Below are positions 17,421 through 26,199 of a stretch of 63,371 bases of DNA, piece by piece. The notes beneath the pieces were generated by a model. That model worked only from the letters and a program-made list of their open reading frames with translations, was not told the DNA's origin and searched no databases. The stretch lies in assembly GCF_036289385.1 (NCBI RefSeq), contig NZ_JAYFFH010000009.1, forward strand, positions 1-63,371, read 5' to 3'. This stretch comes from Anaerofustis butyriciformans. GTDB taxonomy: Bacteria; Bacillota; Clostridia; Eubacteriales; Anaerofustaceae. Position numbers and translations under genes: made by a program. Numbering within the stretch: position 1 is the stretch's first letter; every line of letters begins with the position of its first letter.

Positions 17421-17539
17421 ATTCGTAAGGGAGTAATCGGCGTGAAGGCGTAATAAAGTCAACATATTGGAAAGAAATTCCTGGCTTTATTTTAAACGAT
17501 GAGACTTATCTGTTTTTTAACGGATAGGTCTCTTTTTTT
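17421..17539 (+). promoter_or_regulatory. yybP-ykoY manganese riboswitch with terminator
   Basis: The leader holds conserved yybP-ykoY blocks: AAGGGAGTAATCGG, GTCAACATA, TTCCTGGCTT and CGATGAGAC. It ends in an intrinsic terminator, with stem GAGACTTATCTG/CGGATAGGTCTC at 17501-17532 and then T7. In this class Mn(II) binding stabilises the aptamer so that transcription passes the terminator. The gene downstream is the manganese exporter mntP, which fits. Confidence 0.88.
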
Positions 17540-17570
17540 ATCAATAAAATTTTGTAATGAGAGGAAAAAA

Positions 17571-18125
17571 ATGAATTTAATTGAACTGTTTATAATCGGT
17601 GTAGGTCTTTCTATGGATGCATTTGCGGTATCTGTTTGTAAAGGTCTTTCTACAAGGAAATTAAGAAGTAATAATTATCTTACTGTTGGAGTATACTTTG
17701 GTGGATTTCAGGCTTTAATGCCCCTTATAGGTTATTATCTTGGTTATTATTTTAAAAATATAATAACGGATTTTGATCATTGGATTGCCTTTATTCTTCT
17801 TGGTTTTATAGGTTTTAATATGATAATGGAATCAAGAAAAGAAGAAAATCTTGATTCAAGATTTGATTTTAAAACAATGATTCCACTCGCAGTTGCAACC
17901 AGTATAGATGCTCTTGCTATAGGGGTTACTTTTGCATTTTTAAACGTAAATATATTTTTAGCAATATCTATAATAGGTTGTACGACGTTTGTATTATCTA
18001 TGATTGGATTAAAAGTTGGTAATATTTTTGGTAAGAAATATAAACAAAGAGCCGAACTTGTCGGGGGTATTATTCTTGTTTTAATGGGTATTAAAATTTT
18101 GCTTGAACATCTTGGTATTTTGTAA
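17571..18125 (+). CDS. mntP: Manganese efflux pump MntP
   Basis: The 184-residue inner-membrane protein has six hydrophobic segments and the duplicated motifs SMDAFAVS and SIDALAIG, whose Asp residues are needed for Mn(II) export in this family. An open frame extends up to 17499, but that part lies inside the riboswitch terminator. GAGAGG directly precedes ATG 17571, and the resulting length matches E. coli MntP (188). Expression should rise with intracellular manganese through the upstream riboswitch. Confidence 0.94.
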   Translation: MNLIELFIIGVGLSMDAFAVSVCKGLSTRKLRSNNYLTVGVYFGGFQALMPLIGYYLGYYFKNIITDFDHWIAFILLGFIGFNMIMESRKEENLDSRFDFKTMIPLAVATSIDALAIGVTFAFLNVNIFLAISIIGCTTFVLSMIGLKVGNIFGKKYKQRAELVGGIILVLMGIKILLEHLGIL

Positions 18126-18197
18126 AAACGATACAGTGATACATATATTATTTTATATTGTATTTATAATGGCAATAATGAAATAATGTAATTATAT

Positions 18198-18232
18198 AAA
18201 AAAGACTGTTATATTTTTTAACAGTCTTTTTT
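18198..18232. terminator. Bidirectional terminator between mntP and leuB
   Basis: A 14-bp A/T-flanked stem around GACTGTTA/TAACAGTC has A and T runs at both ends, so it serves both converging units. Confidence 0.85.
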
Positions 18233-18279
18233 ATGTATTTTGTTAGTTAAAATAATGAGAATGTGTATAAGCTTTATTT

Positions 18280-19350
18280 TTATATCGCCTCTGTTATTAA
18301 ATCTCCCATTTGTCTTGTGCCGACTTCTTTTGTGCCTTCGCTTACTATATCAGGAGTTCTATATCCCATATCAAGAACCTTTGTTACGGCATTTTCGATT
18401 GCACTTGCTTCTTCTTCAAGGTTAAATGTATATCTAAGCATCATTGCCATTGAAAGAATTGTTGCAATAGGGTTAGCCATGTTTTTACCTGCAATATCAG
18501 GAGCAGAACCGTGAATTGGTTCATACATTCCAAAAGAATTTTCTCCAAGACTTGCTGATGGAAGCATACCAATAGAACCTGTAATTTGGCTTGCTTCATC
18601 TGATAAAATATCACCGAACATATTTGATGTTACAATAACGTCAAATTGTTTAGGGTTTCTTACAAGCTGCATAGCTGCATTATCAACATACATATGTGTA
18701 ACTTCAACTTCCGGATAATCTTTGCTTATTTCTGTTATGATTTTTCTCCAAAGTCTGCTGCTTTCAAGTACGTTTGCTTTATCAATACTTGCAAGTTTTT
18801 TGTTTCTTGCCATTGCTGTTTCAAATGCAATTTTACCTATTCTTCTTATTTCCATTTCTGAATAGCTTTCTGTGTCGTAAGCTTCGTTTCCGTATTTACC
18901 TTCTCTATATCCTCTTTCTCCAAAGTAGATACCACCTGTAAGTTCTCTTACAACCATAATATCTAAGCTGTCTCCTATAATTTCTTTCTTTATAGGGCAG
19001 GCATCGCTTAGAGCTTTATGTATTATTGCAGGTCTAAGATTTGCGTATAATCCTAGGGCTTCTCTTATGCCAAGTAATGCTTTTTCAGGTCTTTGATCTC
19101 CTGGAAGATTATCCCATTTAGGACCTCCGACAGCACCTAAAATAACGCTGTCAGAGTTTTTGCAAAGCTGTACTGTTTCTTTTGGTAAACATTCACCGCA
19201 ATTGTCGATTGCGTCTCCGCCTGCTCTAACATATGCAAATTTAAATGTATGAGAATATTTTTCTCCTATTTTATTTAGTACTTTTACAGCTTCAGCTGTT
19301 ACCTCAGGACCTATTCCGTCTCCTTTTATTACCGCCAAATTAAATTCCAT
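18280..19350 (-). CDS. leuB: 3-isopropylmalate dehydrogenase
   Basis: This enzyme oxidises and decarboxylates 3-isopropylmalate with NAD+ in leucine synthesis. The 356-residue length is standard. Seen are VIKGDGIGPEV at the N-terminus, RELTGGIYFGERG in the substrate site and MYEPIHGSAPDIAGK at the nucleotide site. It begins 1 nt after leuD and is the last gene of the leuACDB operon under the leucine T-box. Confidence 0.96.
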   Translation of the reverse strand: MEFNLAVIKGDGIGPEVTAEAVKVLNKIGEKYSHTFKFAYVRAGGDAIDNCGECLPKETVQLCKNSDSVILGAVGGPKWDNLPGDQRPEKALLGIREALGLYANLRPAIIHKALSDACPIKKEIIGDSLDIMVVRELTGGIYFGERGYREGKYGNEAYDTESYSEMEIRRIGKIAFETAMARNKKLASIDKANVLESSRLWRKIITEISKDYPEVEVTHMYVDNAAMQLVRNPKQFDVIVTSNMFGDILSDEASQITGSIGMLPSASLGENSFGMYEPIHGSAPDIAGKNMANPIATILSMAMMLRYTFNLEEEASAIENAVTKVLDMGYRTPDIVSEGTKEVGTRQMGDLITEAI

Positions 19351-19351
19351 A

Positions 19352-19846
19352 TTATTCTCCGATCTTTTCCTTTGTATATTCTACAAGTCCGCCTGCTTTC
19401 ATGATTTTTTGCATGAATTCAGGGAAAGGTTGTGCTTTATATTCTTTGTTTGTTGTTAAGTTTGAAATAATACCTGTGTTAAAATCAACTTTTACTTCAT
19501 CGCCTGCTTTAATATCATTTGCTGCTTCTTCACATTCAAGAATAGGTAAGCCGATATTTATTGCGTTACGATAGAAGATTCTTGCAAATGTTGATGCGAT
19601 AACACAAGATACCCCTGCGCATTTAATTGCAAGAGGAGCATGTTCTCTACTTGAACCACAACCAAAGTTTTTCGTTGCAACGATTATGTCACCTTTATTC
19701 ATTTTATTTACAAAGTCTTTGTCTATATCAATCATACAATATTTTGCAAGTTCATCTCCGCTTGATACATTTAAGTATCTTGCAGGGATTATTACGTCTG
19801 TATCTACATTATCACCGTATTTGAATACTTTTCCTTGTGCTTCCAT
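19352..19846 (-). CDS. leuD: 3-isopropylmalate dehydratase small subunit
   Basis: The 164-residue partner of LeuC completes the isopropylmalate isomerase. Signature motifs are GDNVDTDVIIPARYL and NFGCGSSREHAP. The short length is typical of the archaeal/clostridial (LeuD2/HacB-like) type rather than the roughly 200-residue enterobacterial form. Its ATG shares one base with the leuC stop (TAATG), which indicates translational coupling and equal subunit supply. Confidence 0.95.
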   Translation of the reverse strand: MEAQGKVFKYGDNVDTDVIIPARYLNVSSGDELAKYCMIDIDKDFVNKMNKGDIIVATKNFGCGSSREHAPLAIKCAGVSCVIASTFARIFYRNAINIGLPILECEEAANDIKAGDEVKVDFNTGIISNLTTNKEYKAQPFPEFMQKIMKAGGLVEYTKEKIGE

Positions 19847-21126
19847 TAAAAATCTCCCTCCATTACTTTCTCTGGGTCAATAATATATCCGGCAACTGCT
19901 GATGCTGCTGCAACGGCTGGACTTGATAAGTAAACTTCACTGTCTACATGTCCCATTCTTCCTACGAAGTTTCTGTTTGTTGTTGAAATTGCTTTTTCTC
20001 CTGCAGCCAAGATACCCATATGTCCTCCAAGGCATGGCCCGCATGTTGGAGTAGAAACAATTGCGCCTGCTTTTATTATATCTTCAACATATCCAAGTTT
20101 GATACTGTCAAGATAAATTTGTTGTGTAGCAGGGATAACTATTGCTCTTACTTTTTTGTTTACTTTTCTGCCTCTTAAAATATCAGCAGCCATTTTGATA
20201 TCTTCAAGTCTTCCGTTTGTACAAGAACCGATAACTGCTTGATCAACATATACCTTTTCTTCCATAGATTCATCTACTGTTTTTGTGTTTTCAGGTAGAT
20301 GAGGATAAGAAACAGTAGGTCTAAGCTTACTTAAGTCGATTTCTATAACTTGTTCATATTCAGCATCTTCATCAGCTTCAAATACTTCAAAAGGTTTTGT
20401 TGAATGAGCTTTTGCATATTCGATTGTTTTTTCATCAACAGGGAATATACCATTTTTTGCACCTGCTTCTATAGCCATATTAGCCATTGAGAATCTATCA
20501 TCCATAGATAAATACTTAATCCCATCTCCAACAAATTCCATTGATTTGTATAGAGCACCGTCAACACCGATTTTACCAATAATATGTAATATAATGTCTT
20601 TACCGCTTATCCATTTTGCAGGTTTGTTTTTTAGTACAAATTTAATTGCTTCAGGAACTTTGAACCATGCTTCACCTGTTGCCATACCTATTGCCATGTC
20701 TGTACTTCCAACACCTGTTGAAAAAGCTCCAAGAGCTCCATATGTACAAGTATGAGAGTCTGCTCCGATTATAACTTCTCCGGGAACTACTATTCCTTTT
20801 TCAGGTAAAAGTGCATGTTCGATACCCATATCCCCAACATCAAAAAAGTTTTTAACATTCATATCCCAAGCAAAATTTCTACAGCTTTTACATTGTTCAG
20901 CTGCTTTGATGTCTTTGTTTGGTGTGAAGTGGTCAAGTACGATTGCTACTTTGTTTTCATCAAATACTTTCTTTGCACCGGTTTTTTTGAATTCTTTTAA
21001 AGCAACTGCAGTTGTAATGTCATTACCCATTACAATGTCAAGTTTTGCTTCAATTAATTGCCCTGCAACAACGCTGTCTAGTCCTGCGTGTTTTGCAAGG
21101 ATTTTTTGTGTCATTGTCATTCCCAT
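19846..21126 (-). CDS. leuC: 3-isopropylmalate dehydratase large subunit
   Basis: This Fe-S hydro-lyase converts 2- to 3-isopropylmalate. The 426 residues hold GADSHTCTYGALGAF, the Cys of IGSCTNGR, and the CGPCLGGHMG pair that together bind the [4Fe-4S] cluster. The length of about 420 marks the HacA-like clostridial/archaeal class, matching the short LeuD. The first ATG is kept although AAGGAGAG lies somewhat far (about 10 nt) upstream. It sits between leuA (22 nt) and leuD (1-nt overlap). Confidence 0.95.
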   Translation of the reverse strand: MGMTMTQKILAKHAGLDSVVAGQLIEAKLDIVMGNDITTAVALKEFKKTGAKKVFDENKVAIVLDHFTPNKDIKAAEQCKSCRNFAWDMNVKNFFDVGDMGIEHALLPEKGIVVPGEVIIGADSHTCTYGALGAFSTGVGSTDMAIGMATGEAWFKVPEAIKFVLKNKPAKWISGKDIILHIIGKIGVDGALYKSMEFVGDGIKYLSMDDRFSMANMAIEAGAKNGIFPVDEKTIEYAKAHSTKPFEVFEADEDAEYEQVIEIDLSKLRPTVSYPHLPENTKTVDESMEEKVYVDQAVIGSCTNGRLEDIKMAADILRGRKVNKKVRAIVIPATQQIYLDSIKLGYVEDIIKAGAIVSTPTCGPCLGGHMGILAAGEKAISTTNRNFVGRMGHVDSEVYLSSPAVAAASAVAGYIIDPEKVMEGDF

Positions 21127-21148
21127 AATAAATATCTCTCCTTAATTT

Positions 21149-22810
21149 CTACTTAACAATTTTATTTGCAACACTTACTACGGCATAGAATGAAGATAAT
21201 GTTATGTTACTTGATACTCCGGCTCCGTAGTACATTTTGTGGTTATGTCCTTCAATTTGAATGTATGAAATAGCTCTTGCATTTGTACCGTATTCCATAG
21301 AGTGTTCTCTATAATCGGTTACTTCCATTTCAATGTTAAATTCATTTTCAAGAGCATGTGTGAATGCATCTATAATACCATTACCAACGCCGCTTATTTC
21401 TCTTTCTTCGCCTTTATATTCAATTATAGCTTTGATAGAAACTTCTTCGTCGTGGTCTTTAGTTGTTTCTTTATATTTTTTAAGTTTAATAGGATTTTCG
21501 TTGTTGATGTATTCTTTTTTGAATATATCAAATATAACTTCAGGTGCAAGGTCACTATGATGTTTATCTGATACTTTTGTTGTAACTTTGCTGAAATCTT
21601 TTTGGAATTCTTTAGGAAGATATAATCCATAATTTTGTTCAAGTACGAATGCAACCCCGCCTTTACCAGACTGTGAATTGATACGTACGATTGGGTCGTA
21701 TGTACCTCCAACGTCTTTTGGGTCTATTGGAAGATAAGGAACTTCCCATATTGTTTGTTTTCTTTCTTCTCTTTTGTTCATTCCTTTTCTTATTGCATCT
21801 TGGTGTGAGCCTGAGAATGCAGTGAATACTAAAGAACCAACGTAAGGATGTCTTGGGTTTATTTCCATTCTTGTAAGTCTTTCGTACATATCCCCAAGTT
21901 CTCTTATTTTTGAAAAGTCAAGTTTAGGGTCTATTCCTTGAGAGAACATATTCATTGAAACAACCATAATGTCACAGTTACCTGTTCTTTCTCCGTTTCC
22001 GAAAAGTGTTCCTTCAACTCTGTCTGCTCCTGCCATTAAAGCAAGTTCTGTTGCGGCAACTCCCGTTCCTCTGTCGTTGTGAGCATGAAGGCTTAATACA
22101 ACGTCTTCGCGGTGATGAAGTCTTTCTGAACAATATTCTATTTGGTCTGCATAAACATTGGCAGTTGCCATTTCAACAGTTGATGGAAGGTTTATTATAA
22201 TTTTATTATTTACTTTTCCATGCCATGTATCTATTACTGCATTACAGATTTCAACTGCATAATCCATTTCTGTTCCTGTATAGCTTTCAGGAGAATATTC
22301 AAAAGTAAAATCTGTTTCAGGATATTTTTTCATTTCTTCCAAGAATTTCTTAGCGCCTCTTACGGCAATTTGTGTTACTTCTTCTTTACTTGCATTAAAT
22401 ACTACGTCTCTTTGAAGAACTGAAGTAGAGTTGTAAAGATGTACTATTGCTCTTTTAGCACCTTTTATGGAAGCAAATGTTTTTTCTATTATTTCATCTC
22501 TTGATTGTGTAAGAACTTGAATATTTACATCATCGGGAATCATGTCTTTTTCTATTAATGTTCTTACAAATTCAAATTCTGTATCGCTTGCAGCTGGGAA
22601 GCTTACTTCGATTTCTTTAAAGCCTATTTCCACAAGCTTGTTATAAAATTCAATTTTTTCATCTAAGCTCATAGGAATTTCAAGAGCTTGGTTTCCGTCT
22701 CTTAAGTCAACGCTGCACCATATTGGAGCTTTTTCAATAACTTTATCCGGCCATTTTCTATCAGTTTTTTTCATTGGCGGATATGGTCTGTACTTTTCAA
22801 AATTTTTCAT
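21149..22810 (-). CDS. leuA: 2-isopropylmalate synthase
   Basis: This enzyme condenses acetyl-CoA with 2-oxoisovalerate, the first committed step to leucine. The 553-residue protein is of the longer LeuA2 class: it starts PYPPMKKTDRKWPDK and has the TIM-barrel site DLRDGNQAL, the metal-binding HAHNDRGT and GTLFGNGERTGN. A C-terminal allosteric domain (residues about 425-553) is where leucine inhibits in homologues. AAAGAGGT precedes the ATG. The gene is first in leuACDB, and its long leader is a leucine T-box, so it is controlled by both tRNA charging and, by family, end-product inhibition. Confidence 0.95.
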   Translation of the reverse strand: MKNFEKYRPYPPMKKTDRKWPDKVIEKAPIWCSVDLRDGNQALEIPMSLDEKIEFYNKLVEIGFKEIEVSFPAASDTEFEFVRTLIEKDMIPDDVNIQVLTQSRDEIIEKTFASIKGAKRAIVHLYNSTSVLQRDVVFNASKEEVTQIAVRGAKKFLEEMKKYPETDFTFEYSPESYTGTEMDYAVEICNAVIDTWHGKVNNKIIINLPSTVEMATANVYADQIEYCSERLHHREDVVLSLHAHNDRGTGVAATELALMAGADRVEGTLFGNGERTGNCDIMVVSMNMFSQGIDPKLDFSKIRELGDMYERLTRMEINPRHPYVGSLVFTAFSGSHQDAIRKGMNKREERKQTIWEVPYLPIDPKDVGGTYDPIVRINSQSGKGGVAFVLEQNYGLYLPKEFQKDFSKVTTKVSDKHHSDLAPEVIFDIFKKEYINNENPIKLKKYKETTKDHDEEVSIKAIIEYKGEEREISGVGNGIIDAFTHALENEFNIEMEVTDYREHSMEYGTNARAISYIQIEGHNHKMYYGAGVSSNITLSSFYAVVSVANKIVK

Positions 22811-22885
22811 ATTTTTTACCTCTTTAATTATTTATGAACGCACCTTATTTAAAATTTAACACACTTTTTAGTTGGAATTTGGTAT

Positions 22886-23150
22886 AAAAAAACTTCCGTT
22901 CTCAAATAAGAGACGAAAGTTACTAATTCCGCGGTACCACTCTAATTTATTCTTTAGTAAATAAGAATACACTCATTAAAGATACGGGCAGTGTGCCGAT
23001 ATCTCGTCACTGTAACGGGTGACACCCGTTTCCACTTACTCTCCGTAGATTTCAGTAAACCACTCTGAGGCGAGTTCGGTTTTTGTTAAGTACTGTTTTA
23101 CACCAACCAACAGCTCTCTGCGACTTGTTAAAAAACTTACTATTCCTCTT
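22886..23150 (-). promoter_or_regulatory. Leucine T-box leader of the leuACDB operon
   Basis: The conserved T-box AGAGTGGTACCGCGG is at 22929-22943 (minus strand), followed by a terminator stem (22886-22924, ending in T7). The long stem I region contains GAACTCGCC, so the likely specifier codon is CTC (Leu) at 23072-23074. Uncharged tRNA(Leu) should pair with the specifier and the T-box bulge and allow read-through. The leader fills most of the gap between leuA and the next gene. Confidence 0.92.
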
Positions 23151-23186
23151 CTTTGTGTTTAAAGGTATTAAGTTCATATTGATAAT

Positions 23187-23215
23187 AATCTATCACATGA
23201 AAAGTTAATTGTCAA
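23187..23215 (-). promoter_or_regulatory. Promoter of the leu operon
   Basis: On the minus strand TTGACA (23210-23215), a 17-nt spacer and TAGATT (23187-23192) lie about 35 nt upstream of the T-box leader. Confidence 0.7.
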
Positions 23216-23350
23216 TAATATTTAGAAAATTCTTTAATTTTTAGATGCATTTTACATTTATTATATTTGTAACGTTTAGGGTATTGAATTTATGAAAATA
23301 TATAGAAAATTTTATGTAAATTATTTTATTTTTCATTAATGTAAAACAAT

Positions 23351-23374
23351 AAAAAAACACCTTAAAAGGTGTTT
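23351..23374 (-). terminator. Terminator of the hydrogenase-regulator-like gene
   Basis: Read on the minus strand, the stem AAACACCTT/AAGGTGTTT is followed by T7, just past the stop codon. Confidence 0.8.
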
Positions 23375-23621
23375 AAATTTCTTTTTTTGAGAAAGATGTT
23401 TTTACTTGAACGTGGTCGATTTTTCCAAGTCTTCCCGTAAAAGCATTTATTGTATCAGCTTCGCCGATTACGGCAATAGATATAATTGATACATTTTCTC
23501 TGTCTAATGGGATTCCCATTCTTCCTCTTATAATATCTTTATAGCTGCTTATTACCTCATTTACTTCTTTTTGTACTTTTTTAGGTTCATCTAGAACCAG
23601 ACTTATTACTGCTATTCTCAT
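23373..23621 (-). CDS. TM1266-family iron-only hydrogenase system regulator-like protein
   Basis: The 82-residue protein has the ACT/NikR-C-like small fold of the TM1266 family, recognisable from ISLVLDEP at the start, the RGRMGIP motif and the GRLGKIDHVQVK end. The family is linked to [FeFe]-hydrogenase maturation genes in anaerobes by genomic neighbourhood; no biochemical role is assured. No hydrogenase or maturase gene is in this window. AAGGAGG gives a strong start, 10 nt after the amidotransferase gene, so the two form an operon closed by a terminator. Confidence 0.8.
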   Translation of the reverse strand: MRIAVISLVLDEPKKVQKEVNEVISSYKDIIRGRMGIPLDRENVSIISIAVIGEADTINAFTGRLGKIDHVQVKTSFSKKEI

Positions 23622-23631
23622 ACTTCCTCCT

Positions 23632-24330
23632 TTATTTACATTTGTTTATGAATTCTTTAATTATTTTTATGCTTGTTTCTTCTTTTTCATAATTGAATTC
23701 AGGATGCCACTGAAGTCCCCAAACAAATTTTTTATCCTCTAAATATACTCCTTCTATTAATCCGTCTTTTGAAACTGCCATAGGTTTTAAATTAACTGCC
23801 AAATCTTTTATTGCTTGGTGATGATAACTGTTTACTCCTATTTCATTTAAGTTTAAAAGATTATATAAAGGGGTATCTTTTATTATATCCACTTTATGAA
23901 AGTTTATGTCGTAAGGTGGTTTTTGAACGTGGTTTAATCCTTTTTGTGTTTGTAAGTCTTGATATAAACTACCTCCAAGAAGAACGTTTATTATTTGTAT
24001 TCCTCTGCAAATTGCAAGAAGAGGTTTATCCTCTTTTATTATTTCTTCAAATAATATTGTTTCCATTTCGTCACGTTCAACACATATATTATGGCATTTA
24101 TTGGATTTTTCTTCTTTATACAGATTAGGGTTTACATCGTGTCCACCGGAAAATAAAAATCCGTCACAGTACTTTGTAAGTTCTTTAATATTTCCCTTAT
24201 TTGTTGTTAGAGGCAACATTATAGGTATTCCACCGCATTTTTCAATGCTTAACATATATCCCGGAAGCATCCAATAGCTGTCTTTGTATTCGTCAAAAAG
24301 CGGTACTATTCCGATTATTGGTTTTTCCAT
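23632..24330 (-). CDS. Peptidase C26 / gamma-glutamyl-GABA hydrolase-like class I glutamine amidotransferase
   Basis: The 232-residue protein has the nucleophile elbow LAICRGIQ and the catalytic His in LQWHPEF, with GGSLYQDL typical of the PuuD/C26 group. Relatives hydrolyse gamma-glutamyl bonds of gamma-glutamyl-GABA or folyl-polyglutamate. No putrescine-degradation genes are nearby, so the substrate is open. It starts with ATG after AAAGGAG and is divergent from the clostripain-type gene. It is the first gene of a two-gene unit with the TM1266-like gene. Confidence 0.87.
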   Translation of the reverse strand: MEKPIIGIVPLFDEYKDSYWMLPGYMLSIEKCGGIPIMLPLTTNKGNIKELTKYCDGFLFSGGHDVNPNLYKEEKSNKCHNICVERDEMETILFEEIIKEDKPLLAICRGIQIINVLLGGSLYQDLQTQKGLNHVQKPPYDINFHKVDIIKDTPLYNLLNLNEIGVNSYHHQAIKDLAVNLKPMAVSKDGLIEGVYLEDKKFVWGLQWHPEFNYEKEETSIKIIKEFINKCK

Positions 24331-24492
24331 TTTGTCTCCTTTTTATGTCAATGCTTTTATTAAAATTTGTATAGTTTTATTTTAGCTAATAATAAAAGAA
24401 TATCATATATAAAAAAATAATTCCATATTATAAAAATTCTATTTTTATAATAAAAATTACATATTTATATTCATTTACTAAATAATAATGGT

Positions 24493-26073
24493 ATGAAAAA
24501 GAAATTATTTTTTTGCTTTATTTTTATAGCATTGATATATTTATTTTGTGAAAACTATTCGTGTGAAACATTTGATAGAACTTTCATGATATATATGAAT
24601 GGTTCTGATTTGGAAAGCGAAGATAAAATTGCCAGCGGTGATTTAAAAGAAATATGTGAAAGTGAAATCCCCAAAGGCAGTAAGGTTTTAATATATACAG
24701 GCGGAACAAAGAATTGGAATAATGAAAAAATAAATGAAAATAATAATCAAATATTTGAAATAAAAAACAAAAAACTTCATTTAATTAAGAACCTATCTAA
24801 AAAAAGTATGGGAAGCAGTGAAACACTTAGTGAGTTCATTGATTTTTCAATGGGACATTATAAAAGTGATGAAAATATACTGATTTTTTGGAACCATGGA
24901 GGAGGAGCAATATCGGGATTTGGTAAAGATGAAAATTTTGATAATGATACGCTTTTGCTTAGTGAACTGAAAAAAGGACTTAAAACTTCATATGAAAATC
25001 ATAAAACAAAACTAGATATGATTGTTTTTGATGCGTGTTTAATGGGCTCTTTGGAAACGGCATATAGTATCAAAGACTACTCTAAGTATATGGTCGCAAG
25101 TGAAGAATTTGTTTTAGGTTATGGACTAAATTATAAAAATATTATTGAAAAATCATCAAACAGAGATATAGAAAGTCTAGGAAGATTAATTGTTGAAAGT
25201 TATTATAAAGAAAGCGTAAGAAAAAATAAAGATAAGATAATAACAATGTCTTTATTAAATTTAGATAAGGTTGAAGCTTTGTATGATGAATTTAATTTTT
25301 TAATTGAAAATAATATAAATGAATATGATGTAAGTAATCTAAAGGAAGATATTTTAAAAGGAACAGTTTTTGGAGGAAGAACAAAAGAAGAAGGGTTCAG
25401 TAACATGGTTGATTTCCTTTCTCTTTTAAAAAATATATTTAAAAAAAGTGATTATATAAAGCTTGAAAGACTGGTAGATGATGTTGTTATATATAATAGG
25501 AAAGGATTTATAAATAATGATGCTTGCGGGGTATCAATTTTCTTTCCTTTAGATTATAATAGTAAGACGTTAAATGAACTTATATTATACGAAACGCTTA
25601 ACACAAATAGTTCTTATTGTGCTTTTTTAAAGAAATATGCTTTAAGCCGTGATATGAAAAAATATAAAGATATTTTCAAAGTTAAAAGGGTGCAAAATAA
25701 AAATATAATATATGAGATAACAAAATATGGTCAAAAAAGTGACAATTCTCCATTCTATTTTAATGGATATATGCTTTCTTGTTATAAAATTAACTCTGTG
25801 GGTATGAATGAAATTTATGCTGCTCCTATAATATATAACGGTAAGGAAGCAAGTATCAGATTTGAATATAATGTGTATAATAATAAGGTAGATATTTTAG
25901 GCATTGTCATGGGTAGAGGTAACTTAAATATTTCTGAAAAAAAGTTAATTGATATAGCTTTTGGAGACAAAATATGTATAATAAATTACGAACTTTTAAG
26001 GGGAGGGGATGTGAAGATTTTGCGTAGAAATGCGCTTAAAGTCACAGAAAACATCAAATTATTACAAATGTAA
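24493..26073 (+). CDS. Clostripain-family (C11) cysteine peptidase
   Basis: The 526-residue exported protein has an N-terminal hydrophobic signal (residues about 4-20) and a C11 caspase-like domain. The catalytic dyad is visible as His in FWNHGGG and Cys in VFDACLMGS. Family enzymes cleave after Arg or Lys and often self-activate. The tail (residues about 400-526) is a separate domain of unknown role. The signal region has Cys in LFC, but the lipobox is poor. The start codon lacks a clear Shine-Dalgarno sequence, unusual among its neighbours. It probably acts at the cell surface or outside. Confidence 0.87.
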   Translation: MKKKLFFCFIFIALIYLFCENYSCETFDRTFMIYMNGSDLESEDKIASGDLKEICESEIPKGSKVLIYTGGTKNWNNEKINENNNQIFEIKNKKLHLIKNLSKKSMGSSETLSEFIDFSMGHYKSDENILIFWNHGGGAISGFGKDENFDNDTLLLSELKKGLKTSYENHKTKLDMIVFDACLMGSLETAYSIKDYSKYMVASEEFVLGYGLNYKNIIEKSSNRDIESLGRLIVESYYKESVRKNKDKIITMSLLNLDKVEALYDEFNFLIENNINEYDVSNLKEDILKGTVFGGRTKEEGFSNMVDFLSLLKNIFKKSDYIKLERLVDDVVIYNRKGFINNDACGVSIFFPLDYNSKTLNELILYETLNTNSSYCAFLKKYALSRDMKKYKDIFKVKRVQNKNIIYEITKYGQKSDNSPFYFNGYMLSCYKINSVGMNEIYAAPIIYNGKEASIRFEYNVYNNKVDILGIVMGRGNLNISEKKLIDIAFGDKICIINYELLRGGDVKILRRNALKVTENIKLLQM

Positions 26074-26088
26074 TCAAAATATGAAAAT

Positions 26089-26106
26089 TTTTTCATATTT
26101 TTGTAA
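26089..26106 (+). terminator. Weak AT-only hairpin after the C11 peptidase gene
   Basis: The stem ATGAAAA/TTTTCAT is followed by several T. It has almost no GC pairs, so termination may be partial. Confidence 0.3.
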
Positions 26107-26199
26107 AAAAAGTATAATGTTTTTTTTCATAATATAGTATAATATAAAACGTGAACCTAGAAATTTTTTAATAATTCATATAAAAAAGGAGAGAAAAAA

